This document shows positions 7,786-17,889 of a stretch of DNA of 64,000 nt, piece by piece; the first letter of the stretch is position 1; each line of letters begins with the position of its first letter. This stretch comes from Sphingomonas beigongshangi (lineage in GTDB: Bacteria > Pseudomonadota > Alphaproteobacteria > Sphingomonadales > Sphingomonadaceae): contig NZ_JADHDT010000004.1 of assembly GCF_016820445.1 (NCBI RefSeq), forward strand, positions 186,001 to 250,000. The letters run 5' to 3'. The position numbers were made by a program, and so were the translations under genes. The notes beneath the pieces were generated by a model, which was given only the letters and a program-made list of their open reading frames with translations, searched no databases and was not told where the DNA came from.

Positions 7786-9144
7786 TCATGGTTTGGCCGG
7801 GGGCCGGGCCGTGGGGGATGCGGCAGGAGCGGGATCGCCCTTTCGTCGCACGCCGCTCAACTCGGCGACAGCATGATCATCGGCCGGTGCGGGAGGGCTG
7901 GCGACCGACGCGGGTACGGCGGTCATCAGCACCTGCTGCTTCATGCACTGGGATTTTTCGGCCCGCGCGAACTGCTGGCAGTTCCACAGGCTCTTCTCGA
8001 TACCGGCCGCGCGATCGCGCAGATAGCTGAAGGACATGCTGGCCACCTGCGCCGTGCCGAGCGGCAGTGCGGCGGGCACGTTTGCCGCGTCGGCCCATCC
8101 CGAGAACTTGCAGACCGGTCGATCGCCGCACGCTTTCGCGGCGACCTGCGGGAAATCCTCCGCCAGCATCGTGCGGGGAAGGGCGACGAGGAAACTGTCC
8201 CCCGTGCCCGTCACCGGAACGAGGGCGCCGCCCGATGGTGAAGCGACCGCGGCCTCGGCAAGCGCCGCCTTGGCCTCGGCGAGTGCCGCCCCGGTCTTGT
8301 GCGCATCCGAAACGGGCGCCAGCTGCGCGATCACCGGTTCGCCGCCCGTCCAGCGGCGATTGAACGCGGGCGGCGTGCCCCACCAGCCGCTCCAGCGGAA
8401 GAACAGGTGGCTGTGCACCGCCGCGATCTTGTCGAGGCTCGCCTGCCAATAGGGTACCACCCAATCGGTATGGTAATGTGTCGCATAGCCCACCGGCTTG
8501 TACACCGATCCGGACAGCGCCATCGCCGCCACCCCGCGGGCACGTTTCCACGCTGCCTCGCCCGGCTTCCAGCGCGTCAGGGCACCGTCGCAGCTGAAGG
8601 TAAACTGACACCCCGTGCTGCGGTCCTGCCCCTCGAAGACGACGCCGCATACGGTCTTCGGAAAGGCTGGATGACGCAGCCGGTTCAGCACCACCTGCGC
8701 AACCGCGCGCTCCCCCTGCGCGTCGTCCCCCGCTTCGTACAATACCCCGGCCGCCAGACAGTCGGTCGCGCGCGCCAGATCGTCCGGTCCACCGGCGAAA
8801 TGGAACGGTCGGGCCGGCGGATTGGGCGCCGTCGAGAAGGGAACGTCCGCGTTGAACGCTCGGGCATCGTCGGGCGACAGATCGATCAGTCGCACCGGCT
8901 CGACCGGCGGCAACTCGGCCGGCGGCACGATCCGCCGCGGCGGCAGCTTCACATGAAGCCGCGGCGCGACGCGGATCGCCGGCGGATGCGTCACCACCCA
9001 GGCGGGGATCGCCAGCGCGAGCGCCGAGGTCGCCGCGAGAATAGCGGGAAGGGCGACCCGGCGGGCGCGGGCGCCATCGCCGGACGACGACGCACCTTTC
9101 GACGTCCCCGCCGCGGCGAGGACGCCGTCATCGTTCGTGGGCAT
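7786..9144 (-). CDS. SleB-type cell wall hydrolase
   Basis: The N-terminal part is charged, then a hydrophobic segment (about residues 30-50) suggests a signal anchor, followed by a proline-rich linker. The Hydrolase_2/SleB catalytic domain occupies roughly residues 125-260, with AAGVLYEAGDDAQGERAVAQ carrying the expected catalytic glutamate and then the QVVLNRLRHP, CGVVFEG and QFTFSCDG blocks and the YATHYH motif. The enzyme would cleave glycan strands of peptidoglycan in the periplasm; despite the name, the family is common in non-sporulating alphaproteobacteria. A GTG at 9148-9150 overlaps the cysK stop and is an alternative start; the ATG six bases later is used here. The last 150 residues match nothing I know. 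Confidence 0.88.
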   Translation of the reverse strand: MPTNDDGVLAAAGTSKGASSSGDGARARRVALPAILAATSALALAIPAWVVTHPPAIRVAPRLHVKLPPRRIVPPAELPPVEPVRLIDLSPDDARAFNADVPFSTAPNPPARPFHFAGGPDDLARATDCLAAGVLYEAGDDAQGERAVAQVVLNRLRHPAFPKTVCGVVFEGQDRSTGCQFTFSCDGALTRWKPGEAAWKRARGVAAMALSGSVYKPVGYATHYHTDWVVPYWQASLDKIAAVHSHLFFRWSGWWGTPPAFNRRWTGGEPVIAQLAPVSDAHKTGAALAEAKAALAEAAVASPSGGALVPVTGTGDSFLVALPRTMLAEDFPQVAAKACGDRPVCKFSGWADAANVPAALPLGTAQVASMSFSYLRDRAAGIEKSLWNCQQFARAEKSQCMKQQVLMTAVPASVASPPAPADDHAVAELSGVRRKGDPAPAASPTARPPAKP

Positions 9145-9146
9145 GG

Positions 9147-10067
9147 TCACTGTTCGGGCAGGAAGTCCGGCACCGACAGATAGCGTTCGCCCGTATCGTA
9201 GTTGAAGCCGAGGACCCGCGTGCCGTCCGGCAGGTCGGGAAGCTTCTGCAGGATCGCCGCCAGCGTCGCCCCCGAGGAGATACCGACCAGCAGACCCTCT
9301 TCACGCGCGGCGCGGCGCGCCATGTCCTTGGCGACCGCCGCATCGACCTCGATCACCCCGTCGATCGCCTGCGTGTGCAGATTCGCCGGAATGAAGCCTG
9401 CGCCGATCCCCTGGATCGGATGCGGGCCGGGCTGGCCCCCGGCGATGACCGGTGACGCGGCAGGCTCGACTGCGAACACCTTCAGGTCGGGCCATTCCTT
9501 CTTCAGGGTCTCGGCGACGCCGGTGATATGGCCGCCGGTGCCGACGCCGGTGATGATCACGTCGATCGGCGAATCGCGGAAATCGTTGAGGATCTCCTGC
9601 GCCGTCGTGCGGACATGGACGTCGATGTTGGCGGGGTTCTCGAACTGCTGCGGCATCCAGGCGCCCGGCGTCTGATCGACGATCTCGAGCGCACGTTCGA
9701 TCGCGCCCTTCATGCCCTTCTCGCGGGGGGTGAGGTCGAACGTCGCGCCATAGGCGAGCATCAGCCGTCGACGCTCCAGCGACATCGACTCGGGCATGAC
9801 GAGGACGAGCTTGTACCCCTTCACCGCCGCGACCATCGCCAGGCCGACCCCGGTATTGCCGCTGGTCGGCTCGACAATCGTGCCGCCGGGTTTCAGCCGG
9901 CCGTCCCGCTCCGCGGCCTCGACCATCGCGAGAGCGATACGGTCCTTGATCGACCCGCCCGGGTTCGACCTCTCCGATTTGATCCACACTTCGGAACTGG
10001 GAAACAGCCGCTGGATGCGGATGTGCGGCGTGTTGCCGATCGTCTCCAGGATCGTGTTGGCCTTCAT
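9147..10067 (-). CDS. cysK: Cysteine synthase A (O-acetylserine sulfhydrylase)
   Basis: This 306-residue PLP enzyme makes cysteine from O-acetylserine and sulfide. The PLP lysine is Lys41 in [17 protein letters not shown] (about 67-73) binds the substrate carboxylate; GTGGHITG forms the phosphate-binding loop; and SSGA near the C-terminus holds the pyridine nitrogen. The ATG at 10065-10067 overlaps the upstream MFS gene by 4 bp (ATGA), and its own stop overlaps a possible GTG start of the hydrolase. A longer in-frame extension upstream would lie inside the MFS gene and is rejected. The closely related cystathionine-beta-synthase-like enzymes are less likely at this length. Confidence 0.95.
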   Translation of the reverse strand: MKANTILETIGNTPHIRIQRLFPSSEVWIKSERSNPGGSIKDRIALAMVEAAERDGRLKPGGTIVEPTSGNTGVGLAMVAAVKGYKLVLVMPESMSLERRRLMLAYGATFDLTPREKGMKGAIERALEIVDQTPGAWMPQQFENPANIDVHVRTTAQEILNDFRDSPIDVIITGVGTGGHITGVAETLKKEWPDLKVFAVEPAASPVIAGGQPGPHPIQGIGAGFIPANLHTQAIDGVIEVDAAVAKDMARRAAREEGLLVGISSGATLAAILQKLPDLPDGTRVLGFNYDTGERYLSVPDFLPEQ

Positions 10068-11344
10068 GGCTTGGCTTCTCCGTGTTGGGGTTCGACCTGT
10101 AACATATCCGGCGGATCGAAGGTCCGCGCCTGCTTCAGTTCGGGAAAAAGGCGCGACCAGGCGAGCGTGACGACGATCGCGGCGCATCCGCCGAACACGA
10201 CCGCGCCGACCGGGCCGAGCAGCGACGCCATCAGCCCGCTCTCCGCCTCACCCAATTCGTTCGAGGCGGAGATGGTCAATTGCGACACCGCGCTCACCCG
10301 TCCCCGCATTGCGTCCGGCGTGTGCAGCTGGATCAGCGACTGGCGGACATAGACCGATACCATGTCCGCGCCGCCCGCGACGATCAGCGCGCCGAGGCTG
10401 AGCGGGAACCAAGTCGACAGCCCGAAGGTCAGCACCGCCAGCGCGAAGACGATCACCGCCGCCAGCATCTTGACGCCGACGTTGGACGACATCGGTCGGA
10501 CGGAGAACCAGACGGCGGTCGCCGCCGCGCCGATGCCCATTCCCGCGGCGAGCAGTCCCAGCCCCTGCGATCCAACGTGCAGGATGTCGCGCGCATAGAT
10601 CGGCAGCAACGCGGTCGCGCCCGCAAGCAGCACCACGAACAGATCGAGCGTGATCGTCGCCAGCACCAGCCGGTTGTTACGCACATATTGGAAGCCGTCC
10701 AGAATGCGATGGATCGGGCGACGGTCCTTCTGCGCGGGGGGCTGCGGCACCTTGCCGATCAGCAGCATCGTCACCAGCGCGAGCACGAACAGCCCGGTGA
10801 TCGTCGCATAGGCGACATCGGGATGGATGGCATAGAGCAGGCCGCCGACGCTTGGTCCAGCGATCGAGCCGACCTGCCAGGCGATCGACGAGATGGCGAT
10901 CGCGGTCGGCAGGCTGTCGCGCGGGACGAGGTTCGGGGCGAGCGCCGAATAGGCGGGGCCGGTGAAGGCGCGCACGATTCCGATCAGGACCGCGGCGACG
11001 AACAGCGCCGGAAGCGTCAGCGCGCCCGCCCAGGTCAGCACGCCGAGCGCGCCCGCGGTCGCGGCGATCAGCGCGGTCGTCGCGCGCACAATCCAGCGCC
11101 GATCGACGCTGTCGGCGACCAGCCCGGTGACGGGGGTCAGCAGGAACAGGGGCACGAACTGCGCGGCGCCGATCATGCCCAGCAGGAACGCGGCCTGCCG
11201 GATGTCCATCGTCTCGCGGGCGAGACCATAGACCTGCCAGCCGATCACGATGGCCAGCGCGGTCTGCGCGATCGTGCCCGACAGGCGGGAAAGCCAATAG
11301 GCGCGGAAGTTGCCGATGCGGAACGGGTGGACGGATGTGCTCAT
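10064..11344 (-). CDS. MFS transporter (EntS/MFS_3-like)
   Basis: This 426-residue inner-membrane protein has the spacing of hydrophobic segments expected for 12 transmembrane helices. It starts [20 protein letters not shown], the pattern of the MFS_3/EntS group, and carries the motif-A-like [13 protein letters not shown] in the loop after TM2. Members export siderophores, macrolides or other small molecules; the substrate is not evident. It is the first gene of an MFS-cysK-hydrolase operon with 4-bp overlaps, so cysteine-pathway metabolites are conceivable substrates, but that is inference from position. Confidence 0.9.
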   Translation of the reverse strand: MSTSVHPFRIGNFRAYWLSRLSGTIAQTALAIVIGWQVYGLARETMDIRQAAFLLGMIGAAQFVPLFLLTPVTGLVADSVDRRWIVRATTALIAATAGALGVLTWAGALTLPALFVAAVLIGIVRAFTGPAYSALAPNLVPRDSLPTAIAISSIAWQVGSIAGPSVGGLLYAIHPDVAYATITGLFVLALVTMLLIGKVPQPPAQKDRRPIHRILDGFQYVRNNRLVLATITLDLFVVLLAGATALLPIYARDILHVGSQGLGLLAAGMGIGAAATAVWFSVRPMSSNVGVKMLAAVIVFALAVLTFGLSTWFPLSLGALIVAGGADMVSVYVRQSLIQLHTPDAMRGRVSAVSQLTISASNELGEAESGLMASLLGPVGAVVFGGCAAIVVTLAWSRLFPELKQARTFDPPDMLQVEPQHGEAKP

Positions 11345-11705
11345 CTTTGCTGCGGTTTGGCGCGCGCGGGGGCAAAGGGCAACAAACTTGCGCTATCGAC
11401 CGCGACAGCGGGCCGGTCCCTGGTGGATGTCGTTGTGGCGTTCCTGCGCCCCCAGCGGTGCGAGGGGTCTCTCGATCAGCTCGTGCAAGACGGGGGCGCC
11501 ATGATCGGTGAGGCGGGCCGGACGTAAACTGTGCGCGTTTCGCGTAACAAGATTGCGCAAAAGCGGGTAAATTGTGGCGGGAGCCGTGGTTGCGACGTGC
11601 GCCCGACGCTACGTCGCGGCCATGTTGCGGCAGGGAATTGATGTTCCGACGAAACCCGGCCTATAGGCGCTCGCACATTCTTCCCCAGGACCGTCGAGGT
11701 ATTAC
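11345..11705. promoter_or_regulatory. 361-bp divergent intergenic region; candidate pdhA promoter
   Basis: No gene is supported here. It separates the divergent MFS-cysK operon and pdhA. A plausible sigma70-type promoter for pdhA is TTGATG (11638-11643), an 18-bp spacer, then TATAGG (11662-11667). The pdhA GTG is preceded by GAGG at 11696-11699 with 6-nt spacing. The -35/-10 match is moderate and unproven, and the long leader leaves room for regulation that I cannot identify. Confidence 0.35.
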
Positions 11706-12752
11706 GTGGCCAAATCGCCTGCCGCTCGTCCCGCCGAACCGCCGCTGAGCAATCGCGAGCGGCCCGCCGAACCCAAGCCGTTCGAGGCGAACAAGGACCA
11801 GCTGCTCGACTTCTACAAGCAGATGCTGCTGATCCGCCGTTTCGAGGAAAAGGCGGGACAGCTCTACGGACTCGGCTTCATCGGCGGCTTCTGCCACCTG
11901 TACATCGGCCAGGAGGCCGTCGCGGTCGGGCTGCAGTCCGCGCTGAACGGCGATACGGATTCGGTGATCACCGGCTATCGCGACCACGGTCACATGCTGG
12001 CCTATGGCATCGATCCGAAGATCATCATGGCCGAGCTCACCGGTCGCGCCGCGGGCATCTCGAAGGGCAAGGGCGGGTCGATGCACATGTTCTCGACCGA
12101 GCATAAGTTCTACGGCGGCCACGGCATCGTCGGCGCGCAGGTCAGCCTCGGCACCGGCCTTGCGTTCAAGCACAAGTACAGCGCCGACGGCGGCGTCTGC
12201 CTCGCCTATTTCGGCGACGGCGCGGCCAATCAGGGCCAGGTGTACGAGAGCTTCAACATGGCGGAGCTTTGGAAGCTCCCGATCATCTTCGTGATCGAGA
12301 ACAACCAATATGCCATGGGCACGTCGGTCAACCGCGCCAGCAGCGAGGACCAGCTGTATCGCCGCGGCGAGAGTTTCCGCATCCCGGGCATCCAGGTCGA
12401 TGGCATGGACGTGCTCGCCTGCCGCGGTGCCGCCGAGGAGGCGCTCGCCTGGGTGCGCGCGGGCAAGGGGCCGGTCATCCTCGAGATGAAGACCTATCGC
12501 TATCGCGGCCATTCCATGTCCGACCCCGCCAAATATCGCAGCCGCGAGGAAGTGCAGGCGGTGCGCGACAAGTCCGACCCCATCGAGCACGTCAAGAAGC
12601 TGCTCGAGGGCCATGGCGTCGGCGAGGCCGACCTCAAGTCCATCGAACAGGAGATCCGCAAGGTCGTGAACGAAGCCGCCGATTTCGCCGAAAGCACGCC
12701 CGAGCCCGAAGCGGGTGAATTGTATACCGACGTGCTGGTGGAGAGCTACTGA
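11706..12752 (+). CDS. pdhA: Pyruvate dehydrogenase E1 component, alpha subunit
   Basis: This 348-residue subunit of the E1 heterotetramer decarboxylates pyruvate with thiamine diphosphate. It has the alphaproteobacterial/mitochondrial-type layout: the [12 protein letters not shown] start of the core, the GGSMHMF loop, and the ThDP-binding stretch from [14 protein letters not shown] to NNQYAMGTS, then [11 protein letters not shown], the phosphorylation-loop equivalent. The start is a GTG after GAGG. pdhB follows after one base. The N-terminal 25 residues are proline-rich and probably disordered. Confidence 0.97.
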   Translation: MAKSPAARPAEPPLSNRERPAEPKPFEANKDQLLDFYKQMLLIRRFEEKAGQLYGLGFIGGFCHLYIGQEAVAVGLQSALNGDTDSVITGYRDHGHMLAYGIDPKIIMAELTGRAAGISKGKGGSMHMFSTEHKFYGGHGIVGAQVSLGTGLAFKHKYSADGGVCLAYFGDGAANQGQVYESFNMAELWKLPIIFVIENNQYAMGTSVNRASSEDQLYRRGESFRIPGIQVDGMDVLACRGAAEEALAWVRAGKGPVILEMKTYRYRGHSMSDPAKYRSREEVQAVRDKSDPIEHVKKLLEGHGVGEADLKSIEQEIRKVVNEAADFAESTPEPEAGELYTDVLVESY

Positions 12753-12753
12753 G

Positions 12754-14193
12754 ATGGCGATCGAGATCAAGATGCCCGCGCTGTCGCCGACCATGGAGGA
12801 AGGCACGCTGGCCAAGTGGCTCGTCAAGGAAGGTGACGTCGTCAAGTCGGGCGACATCATGGCCGAGATCGAGACCGACAAGGCGACGATGGAATTCGAG
12901 GCGGTCGACGAAGGCACGATCGGCAAGCTCGTCGTCGCGGAAGGTACCGACAATGTGAAGGTCGGCACGGTGATCGCGACCCTGCTCGAGGACGGCGAGA
13001 GCGCCGCCGATGCGGCCGCCGCGCACGCCGCGACCAAGGACGACCGCCCGAAGGGCGACGCGACGGCGGACGAAAGCGGCAAGACGGTCGATACGGTCGA
13101 AGATTCGGCGCATCCCGCGCAGGAGAAGGTCGACACTGGCGCGCGCCAGCTGTTCGAGGCCGCCGCGCACGAGGGCCGCACCGATCCGGCGATCCCGGAA
13201 GGGACGGAGATGGTGAAGCTCACCGTTCGCGAGGCGCTGCGCGACGCCATGGCCGAGGAGATGCGCGCCGACGATCGCGTCTTCGTGATGGGTGAGGAAG
13301 TCGCGCAATATCAGGGCGCGTACAAGGTCACGCAGGGGCTGCTGGACGAGTTCGGCGATCGCCGCGTCATCGATACGCCGATCACCGAATATGGCTTCGC
13401 GGGCGTCGGCACGGGCGCGGCGATGGGCGGTCTGCGCCCGATCGTCGAGTTCATGACGTTCAACTTCGCGATGCAGGCGATCGACCACATCATCAACTCG
13501 GCCGCCAAGACCAACTACATGTCCGGTGGCCAGATGCGCTGCCCGATCGTGTTCCGCGGCCCCAACGGCGCGGCGAGCCGCGTCGGTGCGCAGCATTCGC
13601 AGAATTATGGCCCCTGGTACGCCAGCGTGCCCGGCCTGATCGTCATCGCGCCCTATGACGCGGCGGACGCCAAGGGGTTGCTCAAGGCGGCGATCCGCTC
13701 CGAAGACCCGGTCGTCTTCCTCGAGAACGAGCTGATGTACGGCCGTTCGTTCGAGGTGCCGAAGATGGACGATTACGTCCTCCCGATCGGCAAGGCGCGC
13801 ATCATGAAGCCGGGCAAGGACGTCACGCTCGTCAGCTACTCGATCGGCGTGGGCATCGCGCTCGAGGCGGCCGAGACGCTGGCCGGCGAGGGGATCGACG
13901 CGGAGGTCATCGACCTGCGCACGCTCCGCCCGCTCGACAAGCAGACGGTGCTCAAGAGCCTCGCCAAGACCAACCGCATCGTGGTGGTCGAGGAAGGCTG
14001 GCCCACCTGTTCGATCGCGTCCGAGATCGCCGCGTTCGTCATGGAGGAGGGCTTCGACGACCTCGACGCGCCGGTGCTGCGCGTGACCGACGAGGACGTG
14101 CCGCTGCCCTATGCCGCGAACCTGGAGAAGAAGGCGCTGATCAACGCCGACAAGGTCGTCGCCGCGGTGAAGAAGGTCACGTACAGAAAGTAG
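12754..14193 (+). CDS. pdhB: Pyruvate dehydrogenase E1 beta subunit with N-terminal lipoyl domain
   Basis: This 479-residue protein is a fusion. Residues 1-78 form a biotinyl/lipoyl domain ([16 protein letters not shown], lipoyl Lys43 in EIETDKATM), a charged and alanine-rich linker covers about 85-150, and the E1-beta transketolase-like domain runs from about 155 to the end ([16 protein letters not shown], then the C-terminal transketolase domain). Extra lipoyl domains on PdhB are known in alphaproteobacteria such as rhizobia. The ATG lies two bases after the pdhA stop. The usual next gene, E2 (pdhC), is not here: the operon ends at a hairpin and a convergent Lrp gene follows. Confidence 0.97.
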   Translation: MAIEIKMPALSPTMEEGTLAKWLVKEGDVVKSGDIMAEIETDKATMEFEAVDEGTIGKLVVAEGTDNVKVGTVIATLLEDGESAADAAAAHAATKDDRPKGDATADESGKTVDTVEDSAHPAQEKVDTGARQLFEAAAHEGRTDPAIPEGTEMVKLTVREALRDAMAEEMRADDRVFVMGEEVAQYQGAYKVTQGLLDEFGDRRVIDTPITEYGFAGVGTGAAMGGLRPIVEFMTFNFAMQAIDHIINSAAKTNYMSGGQMRCPIVFRGPNGAASRVGAQHSQNYGPWYASVPGLIVIAPYDAADAKGLLKAAIRSEDPVVFLENELMYGRSFEVPKMDDYVLPIGKARIMKPGKDVTLVSYSIGVGIALEAAETLAGEGIDAEVIDLRTLRPLDKQTVLKSLAKTNRIVVVEEGWPTCSIASEIAAFVMEEGFDDLDAPVLRVTDEDVPLPYAANLEKKALINADKVVAAVKKVTYRK

Positions 14194-14198
14194 GGCGA

Positions 14199-14219
14199 GG
14201 GGGCCCTTCGGGCGCCTTT
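14199..14219 (+). terminator. Probable terminator after pdhAB
   Basis: A GC-rich stem (GGGGGCCC, loop TTC, GGGCGCC with one mismatch) is followed by TTTG, 6 bp after the pdhB stop. A second imperfect inverted repeat lies at about 14227-14254. Together they separate pdhAB from the convergent Lrp/AsnC gene. The short T-run makes intrinsic termination plausible rather than certain. Confidence 0.5.
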
Positions 14220-14309
14220 GTCGCGGCATGGGCCCCTGCGGCATGCGGGGGCCATGTCACGCCACCGGCCGATCGCGCGCCCTGATGCCGCGACCCAAGG
14301 CGGGACGGC

Positions 14310-14777
14310 TCAGTCGGCGGAGACCGGAATACCCGACACCGCCTTCGCCGTACGGATGGTCAACGACGTCTTGACGCTCGCGACATTCGGTGCGGGCGTC
14401 AGGTGCGTGGTCAGGATTTCCTGGAAGCTCTTGAGGTCGGCGGCGACGATCTTGAGGATGAAATCGATCTCGCCGTTCAGCATGTGGCATTCGCGGACTT
14501 CGGGGATGCCCGCGACATGCGCCTCGAACGCGGCGAGATCATGCTCGGCCTGGCTGCGCAGCGAGACCATCGCGAAGACGGTGATCGGAAATCCCAGGCT
14601 GGCGGGGTCCAGGTCCGCGTGATAGCCGCGGATGACCCCCGCTTCCTCGAGCGCGCGCACGCGGCGGAGGCAGGGCGGCGCCGTGAGCCCGACGCGCTCG
14701 GCGAGTTCGACATTGGTCATCCTGCCGTCGGCCTGGAGATGCGCCAGGATCTGCCGATCGATCCGATCGAAGGACAT
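14310..14777 (-). CDS. Lrp/AsnC family transcriptional regulator
   Basis: This 155-residue protein shows the AsnC-type helix-turn-helix (DRIDRQILAHLQADGRMTNV, then LAERVGLTAPPCLRRVRALE) in residues 3-55 and the RAM effector domain from about 65 (FAMVSLRSQAEHDLAAFE, then the GEIDFILKI block). The ATG at 14775-14777 has a good Shine-Dalgarno (GGGAGAG, 9 nt); an ATG at 14795 would add six residues but destroys that spacing. Such proteins respond to amino acids and often control their own transport or catabolism. It lies convergent to pdhAB and divergent from the sensor kinase; its target is unknown. Confidence 0.93.
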   Translation of the reverse strand: MSFDRIDRQILAHLQADGRMTNVELAERVGLTAPPCLRRVRALEEAGVIRGYHADLDPASLGFPITVFAMVSLRSQAEHDLAAFEAHVAGIPEVRECHMLNGEIDFILKIVAADLKSFQEILTTHLTPAPNVASVKTSLTIRTAKAVSGIPVSAD

Positions 14778-14938
14778 TGCGTTGAACTCTCCCATTTCGC
14801 GCCGAGGATCGGCTGGCGCCGCCTGTAAACATAATAATATTACGGCGCAACGCAATTGTCCCACTATGCGACGGCGCGTAATTGGCAGTTCCCACAGCGA
14901 ATCCATGGGGGTAGGACGAGGGCGCGTCACCATCGGCC

Positions 14939-16708
14939 GTGGTACGCAGGAGTAGCCGCCGCTTGCGTTTCGATGACAGCCTCAAGACCGTGCTTTCCGG
15001 CGATATGGAAAGCGGCTTCGGCGCGCAGTCGGCGTGGCGGCAGCTCGTCGACCTGATCGGTCGCGGGCGCGTCGCCCCCGATCCCGCGGCGATCGCACGG
15101 TTGACGGCATTGCGCACCGCCGTGCCCATCGAAGTGCGGGCGGCCAGCGGTCGTGCCCTGGCGTTCGCCCAGCCCCCCGCGGCGCTGGTCCGCCTGTTCG
15201 CGCTCGACGATCTTTCGGTGTCTGCGCCCGTCCTGCGGACGGCGCAGCTGCCGGCGGAGGCGTGGCTGCCGATACTGTCCATGCTCCGGCCCGAAGCGCG
15301 GGCGATCCTGCGCCATCGACGCGACCTGCCAGGCGACGTGGTCCGTGGACTGGAAGCATACGCGCCGGTCGATTTCGTCCTGCCGGATGCCACCGCGTCC
15401 GATGCCACCGCATCAGTTGCGATCGCATCGGATGCGGACGGGGCGCCGCCCGCGCGCGAGATCGAGAAGGTCGCCTCGGTCGTCCCGATCGCGGCCTTCC
15501 GGCCGGCATCGGCGCCGCCGGTCGCCGAACCACCGTCAGCGCAAGACGAGGAACAGCCCGCCATCGATCTCACCCCCGCACCCGATGGCGGATTCCATAT
15601 CGCCGATGTGGTGGCGCGGATCGACGCCTTCCAGCGGCAGCGGGACGAGGCGGAACCCGCCGCCCCTACGCCCGTCATCGCATCGAGCTTTCGCTTCGAA
15701 ACGGACGCCAGCGGCGTGATCAGGGCAGTGGATGGTGTCGCGCGCGGACCGCTGCTCGGCGTGTCCCTCGCGCGGGCGGTGCCGCAGGGACTGGTTGCCG
15801 TCGACGCAGTGATCGCCGGCGCGTTCCGTCAACGCCAGCGCTTCAACGCCGCCCGGCTTGATATATTTGGCCTGTCCGACGCGGCGGGGGCCTGGCGGGT
15901 CGCGGCCGCGCCGCAATTCGATGCGGCGACGGGACGCTTCACGGGGTATGTCGGCATTGGCCGTCGGCCGCGCAGCCACGAGGATGCGACGCCGCAAGCC
16001 CGCCGGGCGGTTTCCGAGTCCCTCCGACAGCTCGTCCATGAGCTGCGCACCCCCGCCAATGCGATCGCGGGCTTCGCGGAGCTTATCGAGGCACAATTGC
16101 TGGGTCCGGTCAGCGAGGTCTATCGGGGGCATGCCTCGACGATCCAGGAAGAGGCGATGCGCCTGATCGCAGCGATCGAGGACCTCGATACCGCCGCGCG
16201 CATCGAGGGGCGATCGCTGGATCTGCGGTCGGAACCCGTCGACCTGGGGGCGTTGATCGATCGCGTCGTCGATGATCTGGCGGCGCTTGCCTCGTCGCGA
16301 CGGACGGGGTTCGACATCCATCCCGTGGCGGCGGATCAGATCGCCGCGATCGACGAGCGGGCGGCGGAACGGCTGCTGTCCCGACTGCTGGCTTCACTCG
16401 CCGCGTCGGCGAGCCCGGGCGAGCGGATCGACATCGCGGAAGCGCCTGCGCCGGACGGGGAGGTGGCTCTGTGCTTCGCCCGTCCGATCGCGCTCGGAAC
16501 GGGCAAGGTGGAAGATGCGCTGCTGACCCTCGACGAGGAAGGTGATGGCGGCGACGCCGCCGGTGCGCTGCTGGGCGTCGGGTTCGGCCTCCGGCTCGCA
16601 CGAAACCTCGCGCGGGAAATGGGCGGTTCGCTGACTTTCGGGGAACACCTCTTGACTTTGCGGCTGCCGGCCGTCGTTCATGCGCGCATGGAGCAGGCGA
16701 CCCCCTGA
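14939..16708 (+). CDS. Cytoplasmic sensor histidine kinase with degenerate ATP-binding domain
   Basis: This protein has up to 589 residues (GTG at 14939, start uncertain). It lacks transmembrane helices. The N-terminal 20-145 region is helical and DUF2336-like. An alanine/aspartate repeat (DATASDATASV, about 150-165) and a proline-rich linker follow, then a PAS-like fold (about 250-340), then a HisKA dimerisation helix with the phosphoacceptor His367 in VHELRTP. The catalytic domain is eroded: the N-box has RLLASLAAS where NLLxNA is expected, so the Mg-ATP asparagine is missing, and no DxGxG G1 box is visible, although the G2-like GVGFGLRLA remains. It may be a phosphotransfer or scaffold pseudokinase. 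It sits 2 bp before the deacetylase gene. Confidence 0.85.
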   Translation: MVRRSSRRLRFDDSLKTVLSGDMESGFGAQSAWRQLVDLIGRGRVAPDPAAIARLTALRTAVPIEVRAASGRALAFAQPPAALVRLFALDDLSVSAPVLRTAQLPAEAWLPILSMLRPEARAILRHRRDLPGDVVRGLEAYAPVDFVLPDATASDATASVAIASDADGAPPAREIEKVASVVPIAAFRPASAPPVAEPPSAQDEEQPAIDLTPAPDGGFHIADVVARIDAFQRQRDEAEPAAPTPVIASSFRFETDASGVIRAVDGVARGPLLGVSLARAVPQGLVAVDAVIAGAFRQRQRFNAARLDIFGLSDAAGAWRVAAAPQFDAATGRFTGYVGIGRRPRSHEDATPQARRAVSESLRQLVHELRTPANAIAGFAELIEAQLLGPVSEVYRGHASTIQEEAMRLIAAIEDLDTAARIEGRSLDLRSEPVDLGALIDRVVDDLAALASSRRTGFDIHPVAADQIAAIDERAAERLLSRLLASLAASASPGERIDIAEAPAPDGEVALCFARPIALGTGKVEDALLTLDEEGDGGDAAGALLGVGFGLRLARNLAREMGGSLTFGEHLLTLRLPAVVHARMEQATP

Positions 16709-16710
16709 TC

Positions 16711-17709
16711 GTGACCACGACGCCGCGCTCGTCGTACCGGGTTCCTCCGCCTGTCGCTGATGCTCTGGTGCGGTGGCCGGATGACTTTGGTCGACGGTTC
16801 GTCCTGTTCGTCGATGTCGAAGAGGAGTTCGACTGGTCGCGTCCGCTGGATCGCACCGCGCGCTCGGTTAGCGCGATGAAGGCGCTGCCGGCAGCGCATC
16901 GTCGTTTCGCGGAGGCTGGCGCCGGTCTGGCATGCATGGTCGATCACCCGGTCGCCGCCGATCCCGAGGCGGTCGAACTGCTGCGTCGGATCCTTGCGGA
17001 TCCCGCCTGTTCGCTCGGCGCGCAGCTCCATCCCTGGGTCACGCCACCCTTTGTGGCGCCGACGGTTGGCGACAGTTTCGCCGGAACGCTTCCCCGGCAC
17101 GTGGAGGCCGCGAAGATCGACGCCATCACCACCCTTTTGTACGACGGGCTGGCGCGACGGCCGATCGCCTATCGCGCCGGACGCTATGGGATCGGACCCA
17201 ACACGCTCTCCTTGCTCGCGGAACGGGGATATCGCATCGATACGTCGGTGCGCGCCCGCTACGACTATTCTTCCTTGGGCGGCCCGAATTTCAGCGCGCT
17301 GGGGAACGACGCCTTTCGTCGCGACGGCATGATCGAGCTGCCGCTGACAACCGTCTTCACCGGGGGATTGCGGCGCTGGGGGCCGTGGCTGCACGTCGCC
17401 GCGGGCGGGCTGCCATTGCTTCCGGCCATGCTTGCGCGCGTGCGGCTGCTCGAACGAATCGCCCTGACCCCTGAAGACATGCCGATTCGCGCGGCGCGTG
17501 ATGCTGTCTCGATCGCGCTCGATTCCGGTATCCCGCTGCTGGCCTTCTCCTTTCACTCGCCCTCGCTCGTCCCTGGCCATACCCCTTATGTGCGGGATAC
17601 GGCGGACTTGCGCCGGTTCTGGCGATGGTGGGACGATATGTTGAGCCACCTTGCGCGGCTTGGTGTAACGTCCGTGACGCTCGACGAAATTGTCGCTGTC
17701 GCCGGTTGA
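16711..17709 (+). CDS. Polysaccharide deacetylase family protein
   Basis: This is a 332-residue protein with a GTG start two bases after the kinase stop, implying co-transcription. The fold signature is an NodB-like (beta/alpha)7 domain: FVDVEEEFDWS with the acidic metal/catalytic residues near the N-terminus, the AQLHPWVTPP histidine block, the RAGRYGIG motif, and FSFHSPSLVPGHTPY near the C-terminus. The pattern is that of the WalW-like deacetylases linked to polysaccharide export or wall modification. There is no obvious signal peptide, so it may act in the cytoplasm on a sugar precursor. The substrate is unknown. Confidence 0.85.
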   Translation: MTTTPRSSYRVPPPVADALVRWPDDFGRRFVLFVDVEEEFDWSRPLDRTARSVSAMKALPAAHRRFAEAGAGLACMVDHPVAADPEAVELLRRILADPACSLGAQLHPWVTPPFVAPTVGDSFAGTLPRHVEAAKIDAITTLLYDGLARRPIAYRAGRYGIGPNTLSLLAERGYRIDTSVRARYDYSSLGGPNFSALGNDAFRRDGMIELPLTTVFTGGLRRWGPWLHVAAGGLPLLPAMLARVRLLERIALTPEDMPIRAARDAVSIALDSGIPLLAFSFHSPSLVPGHTPYVRDTADLRRFWRWWDDMLSHLARLGVTSVTLDEIVAVAG

Positions 17710-17889
17710 CGAAACGCACCGTAGGACGTGATCTCGTCTTTATCTGCAACCGTTCGAGTTTTACTTTTGCACCGCTTTGCTCTCAAGACTGGCACGTCTT
17801 GTCGGATTATATAGGTTCTGTTCGCCATCGGGCCTTGAAATTGGTTTCGAATCTGCGATGGAGCGATCTCACCATCGAAGGGGAGTATT

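Noticed and set aside
17771..17815. Promoter for the 77-residue gene (TTGCTC ... TATATA)
   Set aside because: Spacer of 25 bp is too long and no better -35 is present; only a candidate -10 remains.
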